From Mycogone perniciosa (Eukaryota > Ascomycota > Sordariomycetes > Hypocreales > Hypocreaceae): a stretch of 64,000 nt of DNA. The notes under the pieces are model-generated. The model was not told where the DNA came from. It was given only the letters and a program-made list of their open reading frames with translations, and did no database searches. Shown here in pieces: positions 12,983 to 23,795 of the stretch. Numbering within the stretch: position 1 is the stretch's first letter; each line of letters opens with the position of its first letter. Both the position numbers and the translations under genes were made by a program. The stretch covers positions 1-64,000 of the forward strand of contig JAOALB010000144.1 of the NCBI GenBank assembly GCA_025331125.1. Reading direction: 5' to 3'.

Positions 12983-13582
12983 GATGATACCATCCCGCCG
13001 GATCTTGACTTGATGATTTATTAGTTGGTAGGTAATCTCCAGATTTATGCAATGGCTTGAATAAACGAATGGGTTTCCCTGTTCAGAATGCATGGAAAAA
13101 GGAATAATTTGGGTATAAAATTACCAAGGGAACGGTTTAGCACGTGGAAGATGCCACGGAAGATAAGACAGAACCTGGAAACCCGGTCAGTAGAGAAGCC
13201 ATGTGATTATGAATTATGATATGTATAGACAGCTTGTTCTAGACTACCAACTTGCACAAAGCTTGACATCTCAGACACAGAGCGACTAGACAGACACAAT
13301 AATGCCTTCATAGGAGTATAGGTAGTATAGTAAAATACTTCGTAGATAGATGGATACTAGTACTTCGTACTCCTCATTAGTCATCTCAGACTAGCACATT
13401 GGCGCCCCACCATGATATCAGCGAGCTTTACCTTTGTTGGACCATCCAAACCCTCCAAACAACATCACATTCAAGCTGCTGTTTTCCGCACCAGAAACCA
13501 AATACAAAAGTCAGCATCTTCACTCCTTCGATTGGCGACATATAGATACAACCTTGGGAATTCTTGAGCAAGGAAAGCGAAA
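12983..13582. other. Spacer between methyltransferase and WBP11-like gene
   Basis: No gene is seen in this 600-base spacer. It contains TACTTCGTA-type elements near 13340 and 13362 and the 5' flank of the WBP11-like gene. Confidence 0.55.
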
Positions 13583-14472
13583 ATGCCAAAAGAGAAAAAC
13601 TACAACCCCGTGCAGGCCCAGCGCAAAGCCGACAAGGCGAGGGAGGTCAGGAAAGGTACAAATCCGCGCTCCTGTCTCTGATTCGCAACTCGTTTTCTAA
13701 CCGCAATCTCCTTACAGGGAAGGCCGAGGCACAAGGTCGACGCAATGAGAAACTCGCGCGCAGGAACCCAGAGCGACTCCAGAAACAGATCGACGAGCTG
13801 AAAGCCATCCCAACGAGCGGTGGCAAGCTGACGCGCCATGAGGAGCAAATTCTGGATGGCTTGGAGAAGGAGCTTAAAGCTGTGAACAAGGCCAGAGACA
13901 CGCTTGGAGACAAGGCGCCGGCGTTTAGTCGCGGATGGAGGAGAGATGACGATTTGCGGCCGGGCGCGCTGGGGAAGAGGAGACGTGGGGACGGGGACGA
14001 GCTGAGCAGCGATGAGGACGTGCCGGAGGAGGTGAGGAGTATTCCTATGCCGCGCGATACACCACCGCCGATACCGAAAGCCGAGATAGATAAGTGGTAC
14101 GCCAAGCGCCGGGCACGAAGAGATGCCGAGAATGCGGCACGACAAGGAAACGCCGGCGAAGATGGGACAGGCAGAGAGGCCACAGGGAAGAAGGTGCCGG
14201 CGGTCGAGTCTAAGACGGTATACGAGGCGAAGCCCGTAGTACGAGATCTCAGGAAAGAGGCCGTGGCTGCATTCGTACCTACGTCTGTCCAGATGAAGAT
14301 GAACAAAGGCAAGGGACAAGGAGGGTTAATAGAGCCCGAAGAGGCGGATCGGCTGGAGAAGGAAGGGTATCTGAAGCTGGCATCGAATACCGGACAGGAC
14401 CAGGCACAAGAACAAGGCGTACCGTCACGACATGTGATGATGGAGGACGTGGATGATGATGAGGAGGCATGA
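13583..14472 (+). CDS. WBP11-like (WW-domain-binding protein 11) splicing protein
   Basis: Probable nuclear protein of the WBP11 family, which associates with the spliceosome and promotes pre-mRNA splicing. Exons 13583-13655 and 13718-14472 encode 275 residues; fungal members keep mainly the N-terminal domain and are much shorter than the human protein. The N-terminus MPKEKNYNPVQAQRKADKAR is the typical Wbp11 signature and continues into a highly charged helix with an NPERLQKQIDELK motif. A proline patch, MPRDTPPPIPK, could bind WW or GYF domains. The tail is acidic (DVDDDEE). The first intron interrupts RK|GKAEAQ and fits a canonical GTACAA...TTACAG pair. Role is inferred from homology. Confidence 0.9.
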
Positions 14473-15827
14473 TGAATTATCTAATGTTTTTGGATTTCGG
14501 CGCAATGGACTTTCAGACATTTCCAGGGTTGAAGCATCTGAATTCGAGGGATGAAATGTACGGCGTACGGACTGCTCAAAGGCAACAGGATCAGAATAGA
14601 TGCAACAGAATCTAATAGTGCACATCCGTCTTGGGTCCGGAAGATAATATTTAGTGCAGAAGCACTAAATGCATTGTATTGTACAATATGAGTTAGACTC
14701 GATGCAATTTATCCGATTGGTCTTGGTTGGCCGAGATGGCATGTAAAATGATTGGTATGGCATATTGGTGAGACAGGTCTCGGCTAAACCAAGCCTCCAA
14801 ACCGCCCGCAAGACCATGACCTGACAGTTTGTTTCTAGTAACAACGTCGAACTTTTGTTTCTTCGAATTTTTCAGCTTTTATAAAACCAATTGAACAGTG
14901 GGGGTCCGGTGAGTGGAGCCCCGGAGGACGGAGGACTCCGTGAAGGAGTCAAGGCCGAGAAAGAAAAATTCGACTTTTACATGGAGACGGTGGGGATGGG
15001 GATTGTCATGGACAATTGCCGGTCAGTTTCCATAGCATTGTCAGCTGTCAGTTCAGCTGGTGCTCTGATGCAGTTTTCTTGGGGGCCATCACATCGCATC
15101 ACGGCCCCCTATTCTTCTCTTTACGAGTACGTCGGCTGAGTCTTCAGTCTTCAGGCCCAGGTCCAGGTTCAGGTCCGGGAGCGGTGCACGGGGGTCAAAG
15201 ACGAGCCGAGATGATCCAACAACTCATGATCAACACTAGCGAGACGAGCCAACTTTAACTCCGTGTCTGTTGATCACAGGGTGCACAAGATTGCGTGCAT
15301 GTGACGTGCTGCAACGTGCTGCAACGTGCTGCACACATACTACAAGCTATGCTTACATATCTTTGTCATTGATGAATAAACTGACTCTACTATACGCAAA
15401 AGCAGCTGCCAGACTTGGGAAGAAAGAGAAAGGGTAGTATCTATTAGCCAGGAGAGAGTGGAACTCCGTGTCCACAATTGAGGAGTTTCCATTACCATCA
15501 AAATCGGAGTGTCGTCCACGTTTTCGCCCCGCGCCGAAAACCGAAGTCGCTGCATTGCGCCTTCCGAGATGATAATTGTGGATTTTTATAACTGCCCATT
15601 ATGGAACTTTGAAGTGCCAAGCTAATAAGTGCAGGTACGAGTACTGTATTCTTTTTTTTTCTCTCTCTCCCAATCTCCTCACCCTTTTTCTTCTTCTACA
15701 TCTTATTCTACGATTTCTTCCAGAAAGCGGTTGGAAAAGAAGGGGGAATTGGCCGTGGGTTGTTGGTTTGTTTGTTTGTCCATCTGATTGATATATCCAT
15801 ATCCATATCCTTAAACACAACAGAGCC
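14473..15827. other. Spacer with no gene, 5' region of MFS transporter
   Basis: No gene is recognised. The part just before 15828 is pyrimidine-rich (15650-15720), as is common in promoters of active fungal genes. A three-copy 10-bp repeat lies inside. Confidence 0.55.
15304..15333 (+). repeat. Three tandem copies of ACGTGCTGCA
   Basis: The decamer ACGTGCTGCA occurs three times head to tail without mismatch, with a partial ACGTG just before. It lies about 500 bases upstream of the MFS transporter. It could be a small satellite or a cluster of regulator sites. Confidence 0.8.
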
Positions 15828-17255
15828 ATGGATGTCCACCAGGTCAACTCGCGGGCGCTCCACGATGAGCCTGATGAGCACGCAACTTTCGATGAATCAC
15901 CAAACAGTAATGGAGAAAAGCAAGGGCCCAATGACCTGGAGAAGAGGGAAACAGTGCAATCAACTGCGTCGTTCCTCGAGACGTATCCCGAGGGTGGACT
16001 CCGCGCATGGCTGGTGGTGGCAGGCTCATGGTTCGCCATGATCGCCTCCATGGGACTGATGAACAGTATCGCCGTGTTTCAGGCCTATACTGCTACACAT
16101 CAGTTGAAGGGGTATAGCGAAGGCACTATTGGCTGGATCTTTTCCATCTATACCTTCTTGGCCTTTTTCGGGGGTGTCTATATCGGACCTGTCTTTGACA
16201 AGTATGGCCCGCGATGGCTTCTCATTGCGGGATGTGTCTGCACCACAGCCGCCTTGGTATCGATGAGTTTCTGCACGGGTGAGTTATTCAACCCCATCTC
16301 ATCTCACCTCATCTCACTGCAACAACTAACTCTTAAACCCTTAGAGCTCTATCAGTTCATCCTCTCGTTTGGCGTCCTTGGCGGCATAGGCACCTCCCTC
16401 ACCTTCACGCCATGCATTGCCGCTGTAGGCCATTGGTTCAAGGCCAGGCGTGGTTTTGCCACGGGACTGGCCTCAACAGCCGGTGGCATTGGCGGCATCA
16501 TCTTCCCTCTCATGCTCACCGCTCTGTTCGATCGCATTGGATATGGCTGGGCCACTCGTGTTCTCGCTCTCATCTGCATGTGCTGTGGTATCACCGGCAT
16601 CTGTCTCGTGCGGTCCCGTCTGCCTCCTGCGAAGAACGCAACGGCCCACCCCGATTTTCGAATCTTCCGCCAGATCCCCTTTCTGCTCACGACTCTCGGT
16701 ATCTTCTTGCTCGAGTTCTCGCTTTTCATCCCTCTTGCGTTCATCTCGACCTATGCTCAGCACAAGGGATTCAGCGAGGCCTTTGCCTACCAGTTGCTGC
16801 CCATTATGAATGCAGGATCCGTGGTGGGCAGGGCTCTGCCAGGTTATTATGCCGATGTTGTGGGACCCTTCAACGTGTGCGTCTTCTCCGTCTTGCTCTC
16901 CCTCGTTGCTTGCCTATGCATCTGGCTGCCTCTCGGTCACACTACCGCCGGCATCATAGTCTTCTCCCTGCTCTTCGGATTCGGAAGCGGAAACAGCATC
17001 GCCATTGCGCCCGTTTGCATAGGGCGCATGTGCAAGACGCAACAATACGGGCGGTACTACGCGACCACCTACACCGTCGTGTCCTTTGCATGCCTGATTG
17101 GCATTCCCATTGGCGGAAGCATCGTCCAGGCCAATGGGGGTGAATACACCGGCGTTATCATCTTCACCGGCTGCATCTATGTGGGCTCTGCCGCACTGAT
17201 GATTGTCGCCAAGACTTGGCAGCTGGGCTGGAAGAACTGGCTGGCTGCATACTAA
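15828..17255 (+). CDS. MFS monocarboxylate-type transporter
   Basis: Predicted plasma-membrane transporter of the MCT branch of the major facilitator superfamily (resembling yeast Mch proteins and animal SLC16). Exons 15828-16278 and 16345-17255 encode 453 residues. A polar cytoplasmic N-terminus of about 50 residues leads into PEGGLRAWLVVAGSW, the typical start of TM1 in fungal MCT-like proteins. Motif A between TM2 and TM3 is GPVFDKYGPRW. About 12 hydrophobic segments follow, with a central loop near the middle. The 66-nt intron lies at T|ELYQF and happens to contain no stop and keep frame, so a retained form would carry 22 extra residues. The substrate (monocarboxylate, riboflavin or other) is not predictable. 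It converges with the PPCS gene, 319 bases apart. Confidence 0.9.
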   Translation: MDVHQVNSRALHDEPDEHATFDESPNSNGEKQGPNDLEKRETVQSTASFLETYPEGGLRAWLVVAGSWFAMIASMGLMNSIAVFQAYTATHQLKGYSEGTIGWIFSIYTFLAFFGGVYIGPVFDKYGPRWLLIAGCVCTTAALVSMSFCTGELFNPISSHLISLQQLTLKPLELYQFILSFGVLGGIGTSLTFTPCIAAVGHWFKARRGFATGLASTAGGIGGIIFPLMLTALFDRIGYGWATRVLALICMCCGITGICLVRSRLPPAKNATAHPDFRIFRQIPFLLTTLGIFLLEFSLFIPLAFISTYAQHKGFSEAFAYQLLPIMNAGSVVGRALPGYYADVVGPFNVCVFSVLLSLVACLCIWLPLGHTTAGIIVFSLLFGFGSGNSIAIAPVCIGRMCKTQQYGRYYATTYTVVSFACLIGIPIGGSIVQANGGEYTGVIIFTGCIYVGSAALMIVAKTWQLGWKNWLAAY

Positions 17256-17558
17256 GAGCTGACCGACTAGACGCAGTTCATCTATTATTACGTACATACA
17301 TATTTCGCATTGCTTTTTTTTTACTTCGCAAGGTTATGATGGTTTAAACGACGCACATCATGAGATATCCACAAAAGTTTGGCGTCGGTGTTGGGGCTGT
17401 AGCATTTACACTGATGGGCATTTATGGCTTTAGATGCTTTATAGAGTATACATAATAAAATAAAAGCGGTAATTGTTTTCTTTCAGCTTGGTGTGTATCA
17501 TGTCTCGTCATGACTTGATGTCTTATCTCATAGAACACGTTTACCTTTTTCTCTCTTT

Positions 17559-17580
17559 AACTTCAACTTCAACTTCAACC
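17559..17580 (+). repeat. (AACTTC)n repeat at the PPCS 3' end
   Basis: Three AACTTC units plus a partial fourth lie across the stop codon of the phosphopantothenate-cysteine ligase gene, between two convergent genes. Confidence 0.75.
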
Positions 17581-18802
17581 CCTGTTAAACTTTGCAATAT
17601 GCGCATCGTGCAACTCCGCCACTGCCGGAATAATCAACGCCTCGATCTCCTCCTCCGGGTCCTGCGCCGGCAACTCCTCCGCCCTCAACGGCCGGCCCTC
17701 GGCCTCGCCCCACCCGCCCGTCCGGGGCACTCGCACCCACGTGTCCTCCCTGCCGGGACTCACAAACACCACCTCCCACTTGCGCGTGGAGAGCAGGTTG
17801 CCAATGACCAGGTGGTGCTGGTACCGGTCCAGGCTGTAGCGCGCCTTGTGCACCAGGATGGCAGGGTCGGTCTCCAGCTTGAAGGACGCGACGAGGCTGC
17901 CCTGGGGCGCCCATTGGTCGACGAGGCGTTTGAGGAATTTGGGCACGGGGTCGAGGTCGATGACGAGGCGCTTGGAGCGCGGGACGCGCGGCGAGGAGTC
18001 GAAGTTGTCGAATGTTTCCTCGTCTTCCGTGGCGGGTGTTTGCTTCTCAGAGGAGGATGAAGAGGAGTTGTTGTTGTTGGGCTTGAGTTTGTCTGTGATG
18101 TCGGTGGATTGAATCTTGTGCTCCGACATGCGCTCAGGGGGCACGAAGAAATCCGACACCGCAGCGGCGAGGTACAGCAAGCCAGAGGGACCAAGCGGCC
18201 GCATGAGCTGGGCAACAGCGCGCAGTTCGTGCAGGTAATCGCCAATGGTGACGAACGGGATGGTCAGCAGCATGTTCTCGGCCTTGGCCCGGCGGTACTT
18301 CCGCAGCACGCCGAGGATCTTGCCGTCGTCCTCGGGCCGGATGCCGACTCGTCCGTCGGGGCCTTCGGTGAGAAGGTCCAGGAGACAGTCTGTGGAGTGG
18401 GAGTAGTGCCGGGAGTAGGGCAGAAGACTGAATTGGCGGTGCAGGAAGATGACTGCGTAGCCGGCTTCGAGGAAGTATTCTGCGCTGGTGGCGCCGCGAG
18501 TGCCTGCGCTGAAGTTGTCCTGCTCTGATTAGCCGTCTTCGCTTTATCATATGTATATATAATATATATAATATCTATATATACATATATAGGGGGCTAG
18601 GGCGACGAACAATGAAGCGGACAGTCTGCTTTTCTAGAGGCACAGTGGTGCCGCCCGATGTGATGAGCACGACGCGCCGACCCGCGGCAGCGTGTTGCGA
18701 TATGAAGGCATCGGCCTGAGTCTTATGCGCCTCGAGCTGCTTGGGAGGCGGATTGCTAGAGAAGTAGGCGTCTTCGGCCCGGATGGTTTCTTCTGTTGAC
18801 AT
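17575..18802 (-). CDS. cab2: Phosphopantothenate-cysteine ligase (PPCS), CoA biosynthesis
   Basis: Second committed step of CoA synthesis: joins 4'-phosphopantothenate and cysteine using a nucleotide triphosphate; cytosolic or nuclear in yeast (Cab2). Exons 18802-18611 and 18519-17575 encode 378 residues. The Rossmann entry is VVLITSGGTTVPLE. The signature RFIDNFSAGTRGA is created exactly at the splice junction (RFI|DNFS), which fixes the intron. The phosphopantothenate site includes LAAAVSDFFVP. SFKLETD corresponds to the KLET motif. A low-complexity insert of four Asn and six Ser (from about residue 215) lies before the conserved C-terminal half and is likely a surface loop. The 91-nt intron is dominated by AT dinucleotides. 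It converges with the MFS gene. Confidence 0.93.
18541..18592. repeat. AT-dinucleotide low-complexity tract inside the PPCS intron
   Basis: Most of the PPCS intron is a degenerate TA/AT tract. A second AT tract lies at about 18897-18914 in the upstream flank. Both are probably variable microsatellites. Confidence 0.7.
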
Positions 18803-19545
18803 GCTGATGGATTGAGTGGTGATATGTGGGCTGTTGGCGGGGTAGAAGTGGGGAGTTCAGTGTATCACTACGATGAACCCGACAGTCTCTAGTAATACAC
18901 ATATATATATATAACAAGATGACAAAGGTGAGCAATATGGATTTGTATATAAAATAAGAGTAACGGGGAAAAAGAGGTTTGCTAGACTGAGTGCAGTTCG
19001 CTCCGTGAGATCGCATTTTTAACGTGAAACCTGTGCTCACAACTACGAAGCAGCTCCCATCCCGGGGATCATGCCATTCGTACCTTTCCCTTCCCCGAAT
19101 GAGACACTCGGCTTTCGCATACATACACATATCCCGAGATACTATACAGCTGATTTTATATGATGTAAAACGGGAGAGTTTATCGGCATTTACAGTGTGT
19201 TCACTCCTCCGTATTGTCCTCCCGGAGGATATCGGCCGTGTTCGGCAGAGGCAACCTGACATTGGCTGACCGAGACCGGCCCGCTGCTCCGCTCCGTCGA
19301 CGTCAGCGCCGGCTGCCGAAGATATGTGTACCTTGGCTAAAAGGTTAATATATTCAAGGGGTAGAAAATGTATCAGATGTGTAATAGAATGGATGAGATT
19401 ACCATGATACAGACTATAAAAATACTAGAGAATGTATATCTTGCCATGACCATTTACCTAACTCCTTCATGCATCGTATAATATACATACATATATCCTG
19501 TTGCATCTAATTAGAAGTACTATTTCTTACCCAGATTCCCCATCT
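18803..19545. other. Spacer between PPCS start and the SLC33A1-like gene
   Basis: No gene is seen. The part near 18803 is the PPCS promoter and the part near 19545 is the 3' flank of the transporter. AT-rich microsatellite sequence is present. Confidence 0.55.
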
Positions 19546-21310
19546 TCACTTGCTTTCACTGGACAACCTCCATGCTTTCAGAGGTAAACTCTGTAGTTGT
19601 AGCACCTTTGGCCTGATATACCACACAAATGTGGCAATGCCAAACAAGACACACAGGATGTTGACAGTGTAATAGCCATCACGCTCCATCTCACAACTTC
19701 CTCCGCCGTTCTGGCACCTCTCCTTCTCGGCCTGAATCGCGCAGGAGAATGCCTCTGTGACAAGTGGGCCCTTGAGGCCGGTTGAATTCTTCGGGCCTGG
19801 ATGACACGTCGCAACAGTAAACGAATCCACAAGTTTGAGGATAAAGTACCGGGGGAATGTGCCGCCAAGGTTGCAAACGCTGTAGGAGGTCAGTTACAAC
19901 ATATTCATCATCTCAAGTCTTGACAGGTTCAACTTACGTCGCAAGAAGAGTCATATATGTGCCTCCAATCACAGGATCCGATACCTTGGCATGGAAAGCC
20001 GAAACTGCCACAAACATGATGGTGTTGGTAAACGTCGAGAGAATGTGCTCGGCAATGACAACCAGCAGGTACCACGTCGTCACTCCCTCCGCCGGGAAGA
20101 TAGCCACGGTAACCTGAGCAAGCAGAGCAGCGGCAAGACGACCAACGAAGCCCCAGCACCAAAGTCGCATTGGTGTGTACTTCTGTGACCACATGCCGGC
20201 ATAGTATCCCAGACCAATCTCGAATGGAAAGTCGATAAGCACCGTCAATGCCATGTTGTCTTTGCCGAAGCCCTTATCCAGGAGCTTGAGGTTCGTCACG
20301 CCGTCGTTGGCCTGGAAGCCAATCTTGGCAATCAGATGCACGATGATGATGGTCTGCACATTGCGCAGCTTCAGAATACCCCACATGATGCGGTAGACAT
20401 CCCACACACCGTCCTCATTCTGTGACTTTTCCTCCTTCTTCAAGAAACCAAGACCAATGGTCACGACAATATAGGCCCAACCCCAGAATGTCAGGTATCC
20501 GCCGAGCGAAATCAGACCCTCATCCGAGGGAACCGTCCTGAACCACTTGTTCGCGAAATCAGAGGCGTTCAGAGCCAGGAATACCGTGTACGACATGAAA
20601 TGACCCGCCGTCAGGCCAACCGTCTGCGCCGTCGATGCATACGACACATTCCCTGGTGTCAAGAGAGTAAGAGCCCATCCATCCACGGCAATATCCTGCG
20701 TCGCACACATCAAAACCAGGAAGAACCACCACAGCATAAAGCTCCACACAGTCGGGCCGCCTGGCTTCCCCGTCGTAGCCATCATCTCCTCCACATGCGA
20801 GCCCAGCCACAACATTCCAAAGCCAGAAAGGAACTGGATGGGCACAATCCATGTTTTTCGCCTCCCGATTTTGGGACTCCATACTGCGTCCACAAAGGGA
20901 CTCCAAAACAACTTGAGCGAATATGGATATGACGCCAAACTAAAGGTGCCTATTTCTCCGTATGACATGTGGTTTTTAAGCAAAAAGGGCACTGAGCCCA
21001 TGGCCAGACCCATTGGAATTCCTTGTAGAAAGTATAGCAAGACCAGCAGGAGAAAGTTCCTCTGGTCCTGGAGGGGTAGATCGAAGAAGCCCACGTTGTT
21101 GACGGTCGGTGTCTTGGGGACATGGTCGTCTAAGGAGAATGATTCGCGCGAAATGTGGTTCGCCGTCACGGTATCCGAGTCGTGATTGACAGCGCCCTTG
21201 CGCCGCAGCTCAACGCCGTTGCTCATCTTGTCGTTCGCCTCGCCTTTCAGGGAAAGGTGAGGGAGCCGCTTCGATTTGGGCGACTGGGGACGTCTGGCGC
21301 GGGCACCCAT
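19546..21310 (-). CDS. Acetyl-CoA transporter, SLC33A1/AT-1 family
   Basis: Predicted ER-membrane acetyl-CoA transporter supplying acetyl groups to the secretory lumen. Exons 21310-19938 and 19879-19546 encode 568 residues, close to the usual 550-570. A polar N-terminus of about 75 residues is followed by the signature LYFLQGIPMGLAMGSVPFLL in TM1, then SPFVDAVWSPKIGRRKTW and CATQDIAVDGWAL, both highly typical of this family. About 11-12 hydrophobic segments can be counted. A Cys-rich lumenal loop (TCHPGPKN...SCAIQAEKERCQNGGGSC) precedes the last TM segment. The intron falls at LLAT|VCNLGGTFPRY and phases perfectly. It is divergent from the CENP-O gene, with 986 bases between. No regulatory site was singled out. 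Confidence 0.94.
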
Positions 21311-22296
21311 AGGTCAGTCGTGTAGGTCGTTTCGGAATCGATTCGGCGATGCGCGCGCAGGATATGGATAGGAGCACAAAGTACGCCGTAAGTCGCGAGG
21401 TTTATCGTGAACGAAGAAACAGGTTGAAGGATTGTCGAGAAAGAAAAAAAAAGAGGTATGAAATTTCGAGTGAAGGGAGGAAAGGTGAAGCCAAAGATGA
21501 AGAAGTAGTACTCGTAGTAGTGCCAGATAGGGTCATAAGGGTCCACCACTAACGAAATCTTATCTCGATCAGATGCCCCAGAAAAAAGAATTAATACGCA
21601 GTAAAAGCAACACGGAAAACGAATGTATGAGTCGCCGCAGAACAGTACGAGTAATAGTGATCCACGGAAGTCGGCGATTCGATTCGAAGCTACCGTGGCC
21701 TCAACCAGACCAGGGCTTACAAATGGATCGTTGCCACTCCAGGCAAAGAGCGTCCCAAACGAGCGCGAGAGAACTAGAGAGTAAGAGAAATAGTATCCGG
21801 TAGATTTGGGACTAATGCAGGGCCCTCAAATTAAACAAAAATAGCAATCAGCAGTACGAAGTACTTCGTACTACTACTTGTCCTTGTACGAGTAGTATCG
21901 CGCACAGAAAGAAGCGCACGCAAAGAGGGAGTCGAGTCGGTCCAGATTCAATCGCCCGAGTCCATCAAGCTGCAACCCGATGCAGGGTCGAGCGAGTTGG
22001 TTGGAGATTGGTTATGCAGAGGTGGGAAGGACAAAAACCGAGTGCCTGGATGGCAGACTGATGGCTGCGTCTGGGCTTCTTGGCTCTGGGATGGCAAGCG
22101 GAACAAAAAAGATCCATGGCGAGTAATACTACCTCAAGTACGGAGCATTATGCGGGGGTACGGAAGTCGGAGCATTGGGGCGGGCGCCTTATCTTATCGC
22201 CAAGTAGACTGTCAACTGAGTCTCCGTCATCATCAACAGTAAACGCGCCATTCAGCAACGCGATACGACATCTCCCCCCCTCAGCCAAAACACACA
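21311..22296. promoter_or_regulatory. Divergent promoter region between SLC33A1-like gene and CENP-O gene
   Basis: This 986-base region separates two genes read outward. It carries a back-to-back TACGAAGTACTTCGTAC palindrome near 21860 and a GTACGG element near 22138. No ORF of interest is present. Confidence 0.5.
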
Positions 22297-23253
22297 ATGG
22301 CTTCCACAGAAAACGAATTGCAAGCCGATCTCCTAGATCAGGAGATTGCAGAACTCAAAGAGCAAGGTATGCGCTCTTCCCAAACCATCCACAGGACATA
22401 AACACCGCGACAGCTCGCTAACACACCACAACCAGTGGCCAACCTTCGCAAGACGCTCAAGATCGAATGCTCAACCATCCTCTCCTCGCCCTCAATCCAA
22501 AAGGCCCTCCAATCCACCTCTTCCAAATCATCGTCATCGTCATCGGATCTTCTCCGCCAGTCCAAAAAACCTCCCTCCAACGACAAACTCATCAGCCGCT
22601 CCGCCCAACAAGAAGCCTACATGCGCCAATGCCTCTATCGCATCTCCACCTCTGTCACAGCCTTCAAAGTCCACGATCCAGACCCTAACGCCGTCGACGG
22701 CGGACACGTCCTCGGCCTGCGCTTCGAAATCATGTCGCGGGGCCAATTCCTACGGCCATACTACGTCATGCTCAACAGACCCTTTTACAACTCGAAGCAC
22801 CTACGCGTACATAGACACACCGTACCTCCTGCTGTGCCGCTGGCAGGACTGGCGGCGCGACATTTGCCCGCGCCGAAACCGGAGAGCGATGCGCCGCCGA
22901 AGCAAGATCTGGAGCGGTTTGTCCGGACATTGAGGAGAGAAATCATGAGATACCATAACAGACTGGGTGTGTCGGCAGATCTAAGGAGGAGTGTGGTGGG
23001 CAACCCACCGGATGAAATAACGGCAAACTCCATAGTCGATGTCGGCATCGCAGATGTGGAAGCCAAGCAAATCAGGTTAACCTGGGCCGACGAGAGAAGC
23101 GGCCGGTTAATCATGGATGATGATGGCAAGGTAGTCAAGCTGATGGTCTTTTGGGCTGAGGGGAGGGATTGGGAGGCTACAAAGGAACTGCTAGGGAAAC
23201 ATGAGAGAGTGGAGGATGTGGCCAAGATGTTGAACGAGTATGCCGCCGGATAA
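22297..23253 (+). CDS. mcm21: Kinetochore protein CENP-O/Mcm21
   Basis: Predicted inner-kinetochore protein of the COMA/CCAN complex, acting at centromeres. Exons 22297-22366 and 22436-23253 encode 295 residues. An N-terminal coiled-coil (LLDQEIAELKEQVANLRKTL) is followed by a Ser-rich linker and then the CENP-O domain (tandem RWD fold), with VLGLRFEIMSRGQFLRPYYV and the segment DLERFVRTLRREIMRYHNRL as clear family blocks. The intron splits the coiled-coil at EQ|VAN, with a canonical GTATGC...ACCAG pair. Identification rests on recalled family blocks; no search was possible. Confidence 0.82.
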
Positions 23254-23795
23254 GACGGTGCGTAGGGAGAAGATGAAAAATTAACCCAAACGCAAGGAGA
23301 CTAAGTGATCCATAAAGGATACCTGAAGGGCCGCCTTGCTGAGTACATGATTTGATACACTGAACTGAATCTCAGTGAGCTATGACGATGAAGAATAAAG
23401 CGAATAACGCGTATAGTCAATCGGGTCGGTGTCATCAGAATACATTCCAAGCAAGGGCAGCCAAGAATAGTCCACACAAAAGGGCGACATGGAATTCACA
23501 AGAAGCAGGGAGTTGTAATAGCAACTGGATTATTACAAGGGAGTCGAGTTTCAGAATACCATCAACAGAATTCAAATTTCTGAAAATCCTATAAAATACA
23601 GGAATTCCTCCACCATACATCGCAGCACCCGGTCACTCATCAACAACAACACTACAACGGGAATAAAAATTAAGAATATTCAAAATATGGCTAGGGGAAA
23701 CTCTCGTCCCCGCCGGGCGTCCCATAAACTCATCATATATGCAGGAAATCCTTCAAACCAAACACTTTATACCCCCAGCTCCTTTATGCTCATAT
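23254..23795. other. Convergent 3' spacer, no gene seen
   Basis: The spacer lies between the CENP-O and GPI-protein stop codons, which face each other. It presumably holds both 3' UTRs. No coding or RNA feature is visible. Confidence 0.55.

Noticed and set aside
13600..14319. Two long antisense frames over the WBP11-like gene
   Set aside because: Overlap a well-supported gene, and composition is that of a complement strand.
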